Below, piece after piece: positions 25,160 through 36,323 of a stretch of 64,000 bases of DNA. The stretch spans positions 372,001 through 436,000 of the forward strand of contig JALJCO010001448.1 of the NCBI GenBank assembly GCA_023101725.1, in the 5' to 3' direction. Numbering within the stretch: the stretch's first letter is position 1; every line of letters begins with the position of its first letter. Below the pieces are notes generated by a model. It saw nothing but the letters and a program-made list of their open reading frames with translations. It was not told the origin of the DNA and ran no database searches. The translations under genes and the position numbers were made by a program. The DNA comes from Atherinomorus stipes. Lineage: Eukaryota; Chordata; Actinopteri; Atheriniformes; Atherinidae.

Positions 25160-25894
25160 ATTAATTAATCAATTAATAAAAGACAAAGGACCACACAACT
25201 GACGTAGTGTTAAAAGCCAGAGAATAAAAGTGGGCTTTCAGACGAAATTTAAAGCTCTCCACAGTAGGGATGTATATCGTTATGATTTTATCGATATCGA
25301 TACCAATATCGATACTCCTTATCGATACCGGTATTTATCGATTCTCTTATTGATACTATAACATAACTTAGAGTAAATAATAAAGACATTACAAGATGTT
25401 ACAAGATTCAGCGGTGGAGAATATTTGTTCAGATGATGTTGAAGAAGCCTGGACATAAAAGTGGGTGAAGGACAGCTGGGAGAATAAGGGAATTGTGTCT
25501 GTCTTAGTCCATCATTGTGATTATTTGACTGCGTAATGATAACTCGATGGTTAGGTAGATGTACAAAAAGTATCAATAAGAGTATCGTTAGTCCAGAATC
25601 TTAACGGTACCCTGGTATCGTTAAGATTAGGAACCGGTACCAAACGATACCGGTACTCGGTATACATCCCTACTCCACAGTGGCGGCAGTTCGAACATGG
25701 GGCAGCAGAGCGTTCAAGAGTCTGGGACCGACATCAGAACGCCCTGCCCCCTCCCCCCGGTTTTCAAGTCTCATCTTTGGGACCACGAGCTGGGACTGGC
25801 CCCCAGACCTCAGAGCGCTTGCTGGAGTATAAATTTGGAGGCAATCCAAAATGTATTGTGGGGCCGGTCCATTTACAGCTTTAAAAACAAACAA
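25160..25894 (-). pseudogene. C-terminal ORF2 fragment of an L2-like LINE, split by an hAT MITE
   Basis: The minus strand reads VFKAVNGPAPQYILDCLQIY then GPRLLNALLPHVRTAATVE, then, after the MITE, SFKFRLKAHFYSLAFNTT and a stop. This is the usual C-terminal tail after the reverse transcriptase of L2/CR1-group LINEs. The peptide continues in frame across the two flanks of the 25265-25672 insertion once the target duplication is allowed for. Confidence 0.8.
25265..25672. mobile_element. hAT MITE with perfect 8-bp target duplication CTCCACAG
   Basis: The ends TAGGGATGTATATCG and CGGTATACATCCCTA are inverted and flanked by CTCCACAG on both sides (25257-25264 and 25673-25680). It is 408 bp, rich in ATCGATA, with no coding capacity. 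It sits inside LINE coding sequence. Confidence 0.92.
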
Positions 25895-26149
25895 TATTTT
25901 AAAATCTATCCTAAAACGACAGGCAGCCAGTGCAGAGACGCTAAAATAGGGGTGATATGTTCACGTTTCCAGATGAGTTGGCATTGCCTGGAACAAAACC
26001 TACACCCTGAGGTTTGAGCTGGGCTATCAATAAAAAAATTAATTAAAACTGACATTCAGAATAATTAACTGATGCAATCTTTCTCATGTCAATTATTTTA
26101 ATAATTTCTCTTAGCAATATTTGAAATATTCATTAGATGACCATATATA

Positions 26150-26965
26150 CAGTCGTCCTCAAAATTATTCATACCCTCCCATTTAAAAAGGAAAAAAATC
26201 AGCTGTCAGTGAAGAAAGTTGAAGTTGACTAAAATAATAATAAATAAAAATTCTATGAAAATCATAACATAGATTTTGAATTGTAGTTCAAAAGAAATTT
26301 TAAAAACAAACACAAAAAAATAAAACAAGTAAACAAGCATGATGGAGCTCCTAAGCTAAAATTTTGTTGAGCAACACTTTGAGGCAATCACTGCAATCAG
26401 GTGTTTTCTGTAATGTTTAAAAAGAGTTCCACACCTGCTGGCAGGTATGTTGGTCCAATGTTCATGGGAAAGGTGCTTCACACTCAAACCTCCTGGGTAA
26501 AAAACTGCTCGGTTAAGAAGGGACCAACTAATGTCTGGGTTATTTCAACCCAGACATTTGGGTCAATGACACAACTTCTGGGTTAAAATAACCCAACACT
26601 GTCGTCAATAAAGTCCAACTTCTGGGTCAAATATTCAACGGGTCAAAAAATAACCCAATTTTCTGGGTCGAAGTAACCCAGAAATTAGTTGTACCCTTGT
26701 TAACCCATAATGTGTTATTTTTGACCCAGGAGTTTTTAGTGTGTTTAATGTGTCTGGGATAGTTTTGTTTTGATTTTTGTTTTTTTGTTTGTTTGTTTGT
26801 TTTTTATTATTTTTGTTTTCAACCAAAATTTAAAAGCAATATATTATTTCACTTAATTATAATTTTGTAAATTTTTATTCATTAGTAGTCTCTTGTTATT
26901 TGAATTACGATTGCGAATTAAGCTTTTTCTTTAATTGGAGGGTATGAACAATTTTGTGGCAACTG
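26150..26965 (-). mobile_element. non-autonomous Tc1-like element, copy 3, with TA duplication and a nested MITE
   Basis: CAGTCGTCCTCAAAATTATT at the left and AATTTTGTGGCAACTG at the right are imperfect inverted ends flanked by TA. The interior is the reverse complement of copies 8995, 19866 and 28611. It is interrupted at 26479-26743. Confidence 0.82.
26479..26743. mobile_element. nested palindromic MITE (CCTGGGT / ACCCAGG)
   Basis: CACACTCAAACCTCCTGGGT at the left is mirrored by GACCCAGGAGTTTTTAGTGTG at the right. Repeated TGGGTTA/TAACCCA words fill the interior. It is 265 bp, inserted in Tc1-like copy 3, which reads continuously when it is removed. Confidence 0.82.
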
Positions 26966-27632
26966 TAAATAATTGAGCGCTCCCCTTTCACTTATTTTAA
27001 AATAAATATCTGCTGTTTTTCTGTTATTAAAAAATATTTTCAGCAAACACTTTCAGTGAGCTATGAGGACTCAAAGCAAAACAATACTGAAATAATTGCC
27101 AATTAATCGTAATCGAGGCCATATGTAATGGTGATTCTGATTTGAGGTGGTATTGTGCAGACCTACACCAGATTATGTTCTCAGCATGTTTCTGTAATAA
27201 CTTAAATCAGCCTTTTTGGAACAGAAAACCCAGGATTGCTGTTTAATCCGGGTTAACATTGCGAGCTAAGCCAGTAAATCTGCTTCATGCCCCCCAGGTG
27301 TTTGCCTAAGGAAACAATCACAGACTCGTCTCTCAGTCACTTCTGTCCTTTTCAGGACAACACTCGCTGTTTGACCAGATTTCACCGTAACGGACCGAGC
27401 CGGTCTCTAACGGCACAGTGACTGCGTGGTGCCGGAGTCTTCTGATAAGAGAAATGATGAATAGTTTATTATTTCCTCTTTCATCTCCATCATTCTGGAT
27501 TCAATCAGCTTCTGTTTCCATCAGAGTTGCGCTCTCCGGATCTCTGCGCGGCTCTCAGAATAAATCCTGCTCCTGTTGGTTACTGCACACCCCCCACGCA
27601 CTTCTGCACCCACAGCGCATGCAAATTCCTCC

Positions 27633-27676
27633 GCGGAATAAATAAATAAATAATTAAATAAATAAATAAATAAATG
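27633..27676. repeat. (AAAT)n microsatellite in copine intron 1
   Basis: AATAAATA repeats just downstream of the copine exon. Confidence 0.85.
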
Positions 27677-27847
27677 AAATAGTTGTTCTGTGCTCGTATT
27701 CACGACGAATATGATTTTAAAAAGTCTTGAATTACGCATCAAAATATCCGCGATCTTCAAAGCGCGTGACAGTGAAATTAGACTTTGGGGAGACTCATGT
27801 TGGAAACAAGCAACCAGCGGGATCGCAGATGGTGACGGAGCTCTTAC

Positions 27848-27924
27848 CTGCAGGACACCGTGATTTCTATCTTTGTCGCAGGTACGATGGAGTTGAGTGG
27901 GTCGAAATCTCCTATTGTCGCCAT
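27848..27924 (-). CDS. cpne9: copine first coding exon, probably cpne9
   Basis: Copines are calcium-dependent phospholipid-binding proteins with two N-terminal C2 domains and a C-terminal A domain. This exon begins with ATG in a strong context (ACCATGG) at 27924. It encodes MATIGDFDPLNSIVPATKIE and then ITVSC, followed by a GT donor (CAG|GTAAG) after two bases of a split Arg codon. The VPATKIEITVSCR block is the start of the first C2 domain. I recall it as identical in human CPNE9; CPNE5 is close (IPATKVEITVSCR) and is the main alternative. The position directly downstream of mtmr14 in the same orientation matches the human MTMR14-CPNE9 order and favours cpne9. There is no in-frame ATG upstream. 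No second exon was found in 1-27847. Confidence 0.8.
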
Positions 27925-28110
27925 GGTTGCTCTCTTTCTTTTCTTTAAAGCACTACTTAATCTTTGAAGTTCGCCCTCGTCTCGCGGCGCTGAGGCTCCT
28001 GAGGCTGATGCGCGCGCTGTTTCCACCCGGAGATGAGGATCAATCTGCGGCTTCTCTGCTGCTGACTGTCGCTGGAGCGCAGCTGAGGGTTAGGAGGCAT
28101 ACCTGAAGAT
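27925..28110 (-). promoter_or_regulatory. cpne9: CpG-rich 5' UTR / promoter-proximal region of the copine gene
   Basis: Upstream of the copine start codon, the sequence is clearly richer in CpG and GC (for example GCGCGCGC and several CGC/GCG words at 27970-28085) than the AT-rich repeats around it. It is bounded upstream by a GGA-rich purine tract (28129-28172). This is consistent with a CpG-island 5' UTR or promoter. No TATA box or initiation site can be placed. Confidence 0.5.
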
Positions 28111-28128
28111 GAAGCTTTCATTCATGGC

Positions 28129-28172
28129 GAGAGAGGAGGAGGAGGAGGAGGGGGAGGAGGAAGGGGAGGAGG
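28129..28172. repeat. (GGA)n purine microsatellite
   Basis: An imperfect GGA/GAGG purine tract lies just upstream of the copine CpG-rich region. The plus-strand frame that reads it as poly-Glu is not credible as a gene. Confidence 0.8.
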
Positions 28173-28407
28173 ACAAACACACCGGAGCACAGACGTGGAT
28201 TCCCCCCCACGACGCACCTTTTCTCTCCACCCATCAGCAGGTGGAAGCAGAGACCAACAAGTTCTCCGAGTTTCGACTGAACGCAACTTGTAAGATTTTA
28301 TTTCTGGAGGAACATTTCTGTTATTTTAGTTCCTGGGAAATGTTTTCATCCCTCCTGGGACTTGTTTGCAGTCTGAGATCTAGTTCTGGATTTTATAGGG
28401 CATGACC

Positions 28408-28450
28408 GCCCCCCCCCCCCCCACACACACACACACACACACCCCCCCAC
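28408..28450. repeat. poly(C) plus (CA)n tract
   Basis: About 15 C are followed by CA repeats and a second C run. Confidence 0.9.
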
Positions 28451-28528
28451 ACAAAAAAAGAAGAGAGGGAAAAATAAGAATAAAACAAAATGTCCAAATT
28501 GATGTCATGCCCTCAAAACAAATGATTT

Positions 28529-28590
<62 letters not shown>
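28529..28590. repeat. (GATA)n microsatellite
   Basis: About fifteen perfect tetranucleotide copies upstream of the copine promoter region. Confidence 0.95.
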
Positions 28591-28610
28591 AGAAGAAGGA
28601 ATAAAAGACG

Positions 28611-29135
28611 TACATGCAATCATCCTCAAAATTACTCATACCCTCCAGTTAAAGAAAAGGCTTAATTCACAACAGTATTTCAAATAACAAGAAACTAAAG
28701 AAACTAATAATAAATAAAAATTTACAAAATTACAATTTAGTGAAACAAAATATTGCTTTTGAATTATGGTTGAAATTAATCATTTAAAAAAACAAAACTG
28801 TCCCTGACACATTAGAGCACCTTTCCCATGAACAGCGAACCAACATACCTGTCAACAGGTACAGAAGTTTTTTTGAGCGTTACAGAAAACACCTGATTGC
28901 ACTGATTGCCTCAAAGTGTTGCTCAACAATATTTTTGCTTTGAAGCCCCATCATGCTTGTTTACTTATTTTATTTTTTGTTTGTTTTTTTTTATATTTCT
29001 TTCAAACTATAATTAAAAATCAATGTCATGAATTTCATAGAATTTTTATACATTATTACTTTTGTCAATTTCAACTTGTTTCACTGACAGCTGATTTTTT
29101 TTCCCCTTATTTAATTGGAGGTCATGACTCGACTG
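28611..29135 (+). mobile_element. non-autonomous Tc1-like element, copy 4
   Basis: It begins with ATCATCCTCAAAATTACTCA and runs through GAAAACACCTGATTGCACTG and GTGTTGCTCAACAATATTTT to AATTGGAGGTCATGACTCGA. The family is the same as 8995, 19866 and 26150. Ends are degenerate, so boundaries are approximate. Confidence 0.72.
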
Positions 29136-29379
29136 CATTTTTAGTAGATCAAAGGAAAAAGCATCATCTCAGAACTTTTTCAACTTGTTTTGTAAAATAA
29201 ATAAATGAATAAATATATAATGCATTTCTAAAAAAAAATATCTTGACAATTCATTCTTCTTACATTTGTTTTCCGCTTTAGTATTTGGGAATTTCCACTA
29301 AATTGGCCATTTTTTGACAAAAAGAACCAAACCAAACTGCATATTTGCGTAATTTAAAAAAAAAAAAAGGGAGGGTTAA

Positions 29380-29935
29380 CTCATTTGGCTCTACTGGATC
29401 TTTAAGATCTCAGAGTTCCAGATTTTCCCATCAGAGCTTCACTCTCACATTGTGGGTTTACTGGTTTAACAGGAAGCAGACCCTTCAGTTACCAGACCCT
29501 TCTCTGTGGAACCAACTCCCAGTTTGGCTTCAGGAAGAAGAACCCCCCCCCCCCCCCCCCCCCACCCTCCAGATGAGTCTTAAACGTTACTGTCTGATAA
29601 ATCTGACGGTCAGGTCTGGCTTAGTCCTGCTGCTACAGGCCAAGGCTGCTGGGGGACCTCCCATGATGCTTTGGGCTCCTCTCTGCTCTCTTTACCCTCC
29701 ATGTAGAAATATCTGTAACTCATTTGTCTTCTCTCTCAGCAGGTACTTCTGGCTTAGAGTCATTCTGCTCGTTGACTCCTCTTTCCTGTCCTCTCCTCCC
29801 CCAACTGGTCCCAAGATGACCGTCCTTCCTGGTCCTGATGGAGGTTTTCCTCTCCACTGTGTCCTTGTGCAGTTCAGGACGGAGGATGAACCAAAGAGAA
29901 GATCTGATCCAGTTTATTTTTATGAATTGGTTTAG
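29380..29935 (+). repeat. interspersed repeat that is the single-copy parent of the 37.6-38.3 kb minisatellites
   Basis: It contains one copy of CAACTCCCAGTTTGGCTTCA (29512) and one copy of TCCTGGTCCTGATGGAGGTT (29828), the units amplified at 37.6 and 38.1 kb, then CTCCACTGTGTCCTTGTGCA. A run of about 20 C interrupts it at 29543-29562. A long open frame (196 codons) spans it but reads through the poly-C and shows no domain; I treat it as fortuitous. Confidence 0.7.
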
Positions 29936-30599
29936 ATGAACTGTTCCTATAAATGTGGATCAGATAATGGATTTGTTTTCATTTTGAATATAAGCAGTGT
30001 GTATAAATGAAGCTGGATTAAATGAAACTGGATTAAATCAGCTGTGATGGGTCCTGAATCAAATCTAAGCTTGTGGTGATATGAACATCAGATCGTTGGC
30101 CACTGAACTACTGTTGCCTCCCTTTCTGTCTCCTTCACCAGCAGGACCAACATGGCAGATGTTTGGTTCCAAACAGTCTGAGCAGCTATGAAATCACGGA
30201 GGCAGCATCGTGCCCGGCAGGAGAGAGCTGACGACACCTTCTCCGCTTCGTGCTGGTCATTTACCGCCGACATGTAGGTGGACCACACTGCAAAAACTCA
30301 GTCCTACCAAGTATATTTGTCTAATTTCCAGTCAAAAAAATCTCATCACTCTCAGTATAAGACATGATTACCAACAGAGAAACATTTCAGAGAGATACAG
30401 CAACTTGTTTTAAGACAATGCATCTTAAATATTTTATTAAGAAATCTTTCACTTGCTCTATTGACAGATTTTTATTCATTTATTTTTTGCCTATTACAAG
30501 CAAACATCAAAAATCTTTTTTTAAACTTATTTTTAGAGTGGCCAGGATTTTTTTTTTTTGCTTGTTATAAGCAAAACAGAATTTGCCAAAAGAACAATT

Positions 30600-31828
30600 G
30601 AAATTTGAATGAATGTGGACAAGACCAAGCTGCTTGTCCACACTCAGCCACACACCCCGGATCTGCCAATCACTACCATTCACAACCAAACAGTGGAACG
30701 TGTCAGTCGCTTCAAATATCTCGACTCACACTGGACGGTAAACTTCCCTTCGAGCAGAATATCACTGATATTCATAAACGCTCTCAACATCCTTCGCAAG
30801 ACGTCTCCCCCTGTTGCACACCAGCATCGTTCTATCCATCCTTCTCTCCTGCTACTTCAGCATGCTGTCCATCACCAACAGAAATAAACTCACCGAGGTT
30901 AACGTTGCCTCTACAATCATCAGCTTGTCCATCCCGTCCCCTCTGCCATCATCGTTCTTAACAGTTCAAAACCTGCTCATCACCATCTGCTATGCGTCGT
31001 CTTGTGTGAGTTTGTCTGTATCTGGAGGTCGTCTCAATAAGACTACTTGAAATAAGACATACTGAAGATGCATCATCTTAATCCTATAAAGCCGTATGTA
31101 TCATATTCATATACATGCAGTTTCCAAAAACTTTTGCATCTGAGACATTTTGCATCGCTTTACCTGATAGCAGGAGGCAGAAGACGACCCCACAGGGATT
31201 TTGACATGTTGCACAGCAATAAATGGTGTATAAAATAGATTTTTTTTCCCCCCATATTTTGTTGAAGCGTTACGCGCTTTTAGTCTTTAAAGACTTCAGA
31301 TTTTAAAAATCTGAATTTTATCACCATTTTTCTTGATTTGGGCTTTAAAGGGTTAAAGCAAGTTCTCATATCTCACTGAAATGTTGCTCTTTAGGTGATT
31401 CAGTGGGAGGCTGTCAGGTTCGCTGTAGGACGGAGAGGTACAGAAATTTACTCCTACCAGCAGCATCACCCTGAAGAACAAGACTGACTGATTATTATTG
31501 TTGTACAAGTATTTCATATACACTACTCACTAAAAGTTAAGGATATTTGGCTTTTTGTATGATGTCGAAATGAACCTAAAATCCACTACAACCTTTCCAG
31601 GTGAACTGAATTAAACTTTTCTCTAAACTTTCCAATGCACATGAACATTGTTCAATGGTTAAATATTTATTCTTCATCATTCTGTTCTCCAAAAACCGAA
31701 AGTTGAACATCCCTAACTTTTTGTGAGTAGTGCATACGTTATATTGTTCAACAAAAAAAAAAAAAAAAATAGATATAGGCTTTTTACAATACTAAATTTC
31801 CCTTCTGGGATATATAAAGTTTTTTTAT
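30600..31828 (+). pseudogene. 3' part of a Rex1-like LINE
   Basis: The start reads MNVDKTKLLVH and ERVSRFKYLDSHW, resembling the C-terminal reverse-transcriptase region of Rex1-type LINEs (N-KTKE, FKYLG). Near 31420-31480 GCTGTAGGACGGAGAGGTAC resembles the family's C-terminus. At 31787 AAATTTCCCTTCTGGGATAT, followed by ATAAAG, resembles the 3' end. Frames are broken; a small MITE splits it. Confidence 0.7.
31521..31732. mobile_element. small mariner-type MITE (CACTACTCACTAAAAGTTA)
   Basis: CACTACTCACTAAAAGTTAA at the left is mirrored by TAACTTTTTGTGAGTAGTG at the right, 212 bp overall. It is nested in the LINE fragment. Confidence 0.8.
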
Positions 31829-31893
31829 TTCGTTGTCTTATGAGTGTGATGAGATATTTTGACTGAAATTGGACAGATTGAGTTTTTGCAGTG

Positions 31894-33169
31894 AATCAGA
31901 TCTGACCTGGACAGCGACACTGAGACACCTGATGACCTCCACAACTTCTCATTTTCTACCAAAATAAACTGATTTGTTCAGACAGAAAAGAGAAAAAACT
32001 TTTTTTTAAATCTTATTTTTAATTGAGTCGCCACTTGCAGCTTAGTTCACAACTGACTGCAGCCCATCGCCTGCAAACAATTAAATGCAATTTACAACCA
32101 AAAGAGAAAAAAAGATAGATTTATTTAAAAATACATCAGCTGTACAAAGAAAAAAAAAAGACAGTGGGACAAGTGCAATGCAGCATTTCAATAAAAATAA
32201 AATTAAAAAAAATTAGAAAACAATTATCTGCCACTTTTGAGATAAAGTGAGTGAAATGGGTAAAAAGATGAGAGAATTTGAGCTAAACTGAGATTATGCT
32301 GGTTTTGTTGCATGTGTCCAGCAGAAAGCTGCTTCCAACCGTCAGGCAGGTTTTACAAAACCAGAAAAGATGCATCTGAAACCTGCCGGAGGAGACGAGG
32401 AAGAGCCTGAAACGACTCCAGTCGGCCTGGATGCTGATTGTTCTCACTTTCCCTTCAGGTACGGAAGTGAACAGCCGCTCTGATAAACTCCACCTGCTGT
32501 CAAACACAAACAACTGCATCCAGATACAGGATGAAATACCGCATAACTCTAGAACGGCTTCATGTTTACACACAAACCTGCAAAACTGAGAACTTGTTTT
32601 GAGATAAATATGATTTATTCTCCTTTCAATCAGAGTTTAGTCTGAATCTGTGTGGCTGCTTGGAGCTCTCCCTCTACCTTCTCATTTCACCGTAAATTCA
32701 CTTCCCCTGAACATCCCACAGGATTCACTCCTTAAACCGTCTTCAGCTCGTGGTGCGTTCAGGGGCAAAGTGTTGCCGTTTAACCAAATCTTTGCTGGAA
32801 GCATCTCAGAAAGAGAAAATAAAACGAGTGAAAGTGGACTGAAGATGTGATTCTGCGTTAATGAGAAGAAACCAAAAGGCACAAGGAGAGGTCCTGAGGT
32901 AAGTCAGTCGTGGAACCGTTGGTTACCATGGTGACGGGGACCGGCCCGATGGCTCGGGCACCCGTCTGCAGGGGGACCGGCGTTTCTGGATGTGGGAGGA
33001 AACCTCAGCACCGTCAGGAATCAACTGGACCTCGTCTCAACGTCACCGGAAAGCCCTTCAGATCAGCTACCATCATGCAGAGTGAATCTTCATCATCATC
33101 ATCATCAGCCATTCTACAAGAACAGGATCTGGACTGAAGCAGCGAGGATGTAACTGGTTTACTGGTTAC
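31894..33169. other. intergenic sequence, no gene recognised
   Basis: Overlapping frames at 32283-32573, 32650-32882 and 32910-33137 have no recognisable domains. A CATCAT run lies at 33090-33106. Confidence 0.35.
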
Positions 33170-33835
33170 CAGGGGTTCAACAATACATGCATTCGTATCG
33201 AACCGTTCAATACAGGCATGTACTGACCCGTGAGTACTATGATATAGGGCTGCGTGATATAAGTACGGATAGTGTTTGGAACGCAGGTCATTACCAAGAA
33301 AAACTGACCGAAATACTGACCGACAGGGCTGCATTCGGCCTAAAGGTCAGTATTTCCCAATGATGACCTGCGTTCCATTATCCTGCTTATTAAACAGTTC
33401 AAATTAAAGTCTTCTATTTTTGTGAGGTTCAAATAACTTTCTGATGTTTTACACAAAGAACAAAATAGTTCCCAACAGTCTGGGTTAGGTCGGGGCACTT
33501 GTTGCTTAGTAACGTTTGTTAGTTGAGTCATGGCGGCTGGAATTTGGGCTAGCATCGGCTATTTCTGTAAGATGAACTGGACATTTCCTCCCTCTGCTGT
33601 TAGCTGTATCATCGTGCCACTGGTCTTCTTTTTGGAGACGGTGAATCCGTAAACTCAGCCTGGACCCAGCGTTCAAAATCTCCACACTCGCCAAAGATAT
33701 TCAAATTAATTGGGAAATCACCCATTTTTGGTCAGGAGGTGTCGCTAAGTGCTTGCTCGCTGTTTTTGCCGCCGTTAAGTGACCGGACTACTTGCGATGC
33801 AGAGAAATATTAGGTTAACAGTAAGACCACAGGTC

Positions 33836-34529
33836 TTAAAGGTGCCATGACATCAAATGTCACTTTTCTGGAGTTTTGGGGGTATAATATGATCTGTTGT
33901 GCACTGATGAGGCCATGTGAATGTCCAGAGTGAGAATCAAAGTTCCTGTTTCTGGTCTGTCAGCTTTGTTTCTTTGTTCAAAAACGGTTGAATCAGACAG
34001 CAATTTATCATTCTACGTAATTCAATTGCACCAATAAGAGCACACTATCAAGCAAATAGCCTCCTCTCTCCTTCCACCCTCCGCTCTCACCCCCTCCCTT
34101 GCTGATTCAACAGCGAGTAAAATGGAGCTGAGTAACTGCTGTGCAGTCAGGTCTGGGTTTTCAAACAAATGGATTTAAAATAAAACTTCTGCAGCAACAC
34201 TGAGGGAGGCGACCACAACCTTGTCATTACCTGTAAGTTTATTTATTTTCTAAATGCTGTCTTGTCTGATAAACGTAGCTCACTGTCTGAAATGCCCATG
34301 TTGCTAGCAGTTAGCCTTTAGCAAACTCCGACCGCAGCTTGACCTGCTTTCTCTAAATAAGGTTATAGCCAAATAAGGTGTAGCCAATCAAAATGAAGTT
34401 AACTTGGTCTCCGGGTAAAGCTGCATATCATTACCGCACTCAACTGTATTACTGAGGAAGGGAGGACTAGCGTGCCAAAAACCCCCCCGCTGTAAAAAGT
34501 GGCGTTTTTTTCTTGGAAGTATTTACATA
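33836..34529 (+). mobile_element. interspersed DNA element (GGTGCCATGACATCA family), copy 2, truncated by Tc1 sequence
   Basis: This copy is the reverse orientation of 6741-7527, with the same GCACTGATGAGGCCATGTGA and TTCTACGTAATTCAATTGC-type blocks. It stops at a TA inside TTTACATA, where Tc1-like sequence begins. The expected remainder does not reappear. Confidence 0.75.
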
Positions 34530-34700
34530 AGTGGGGCAAAAAAGTATTTAGTCAGCCACCAATTGTACAAGTTCTCCCACTTACAAAGATGAGAGAGGCC
34601 TGTAATTGTCATTATAGGTATATCTCAACTGTGAGAGACAGAATGAGAAAAAAACATCCAGAAAATCACATTGTCTGATTTTTAAAGAATTTTTTGGCAG
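34530..34700 (+). mobile_element. solo 5' end of a Tc1-like transposon
   Basis: GTGGGGCAAAAAAGTATTTA followed by GTCAGCCACCAATTGTACAA is a familiar Tc1-type terminal region of fish genomes. No transposase and no right end follow. Confidence 0.75.
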
Positions 34701-34962
34701 ATTTTAATTTTTGTCGATATGACAAGTGATTTGCTGAGGTCATCCAGCATCTGGGCGGCCCGTGAAGCTCCTCCTCAGCCCAGTTTATTCTTTAATCCAT
34801 TGTGCTGCTGGTTTGAAACTCTGCTGGCCAGGTACCCCCGCCCCCAACCCCTGCCGAAAGCAACGTGAACAGGTTCTTCCCTCTAGTCCAGCAAAGAGTT
34901 GTTTTTGAGAGCCAGGAGCCGGTGTTTAGGTGGTGGGAAGCTAAAGAACCAGTTTTTAGGGT

Positions 34963-36323
34963 AAATTCCAATTCCTGTCTTAACCCTCAGTCTCAAAAAT
35001 GTGCACTAACATGAAAGGGACTAGAGGCAGGAATTGTGAAAGATTAAACAAGTATGTCCAGTTTTTTAATACTAATGGATGATGTGGCGCCACAAACCAA
35101 AAAGAACGAGCCCACCCACGTCTCTCTCCGTTGCCTTGAACAGGCTGTGTGCTGCATAATTTTCTGCGATTCGATGGCCGAATTTCCCGCACTGTCGGAT
35201 GTGACGTCAATGATGCTGCATCTGCATCCCCCACAGTTTTGATACAGGAAGAAGACGGTCGCGGTAAATTCAAACACTGTAAGGAATAGTTATGAATTCT
35301 TCTGCCGTCAGCAAACGATCCAGATCAACTGAAAGACACTAAAAAGTGTCACTGCGAAGAAAAAGACTTTATCAGCGTAGTTAACAACGTCATAGCTTCA
35401 GTTTGTGCTCCCGTGACGGCTTGGCTCGTGGCTGCAGTTACCCGCAGCGCCAGTCTCATTTCTTAATCTTGCCTGAAGTCCCTTTAAGTTGAAGGGCAAA
35501 TTTGAGGGCTGAATTGCCCTCAGTACTGAAATTCTCTTACACCACCTTAAGAGTAAGGGCTACCCAGAATGCAAGCGGCAAAGAAGGTGAGCTACAAATC
35601 TAAAGTATTTTCTTTGTTAATGGAGATATAAATATTATGAAACCATGGTATTATCGTAGTTTAGGCCCATGTTATGGATTAGTTACCTCATTGTTGCATA
35701 ATATTTATTTTCATTTCTATTTATTTCACAATCTTTTGTCTGTAGCGGCCGTAGTTGTTTTATCAAGATAATAGCCTGTATAACGTGCTTGTGCCAATAA
35801 TGGTATAAGACAACCGGGCTAATGTCACCTCCCATAGCTGCAGAGTTATCCAACGACAGTTCTGGTTCATTCCTCCATGACTGCCACTGGCAGTTAAAGT
35901 GGATAAGTCTCCTCGCAGGTCGAGTCCTAATGACAACAAAATCAATCAGGTGACATGAAGGCCAGCTGACTGGCAGTCATCCAGGAACTCACAGAACCAC
36001 AGTTTCCTAACGAATAATTGACAGATAGTCCACAACAATTTCAAAAACATGGACTTGATGGACCCGTGAGTGATAGCTGCGTTTGTGGTTTATGATTAAA
36101 CAGGCAGGGTTAACAGTGCAAATAAATGTAAATAAAGTAAATGCTGCTTCTTCTTCTTTTGAATTGACAGACAGAACGCGGCTTTGGTGTAATGCTGCCC
36201 CCCACAGTTTGAAAACGTATCTGCATTTAAGGGGTGTCCCATTTAGGTCACAAAATAGCCCTTAACACTTGGTTTTGAGGGCTACTGAGATTGAGGGTTA
36301 AGACAGGACTTGGAATTGGCCAT
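34963..36323. mobile_element. nested DNA element, TIR ATTCCAATTCCTGTCTTAACC
   Basis: ATTCCAATTCCTGTCTTAAC, then CCTCAGTCTC, at the left is mirrored by GAGATTGAGGGTTAAGACAG at the right end. Inside it, 35020-35345 is an inverted relative of 6590-6740 (AGAGGCAGGAATTGTGAAAG). Non-coding. Confidence 0.65.

Larger units (their letters stand above)
30286..31893. mobile_element. MITE (CACTGCAAAAACTCA) carrying a Rex1-like LINE insertion
   Basis: CACTGCAAAAACTCAGTC at the left and TGAGTTTTTGCAGTG at the right are inverted, and similarity extends through AATTTCCAGTCAAAA and ATCTCATCAC. The normal interior is enlarged by the LINE fragment 30600-31828 and a small mariner-type MITE at 31521-31732. No clear target duplication. 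Confidence 0.75.

Noticed and set aside
29345..29935. 196-codon open frame
   Set aside because: It lies in an interspersed repeat and reads through a run of about 20 C as poly-Pro; no domain and copies elsewhere are not open.
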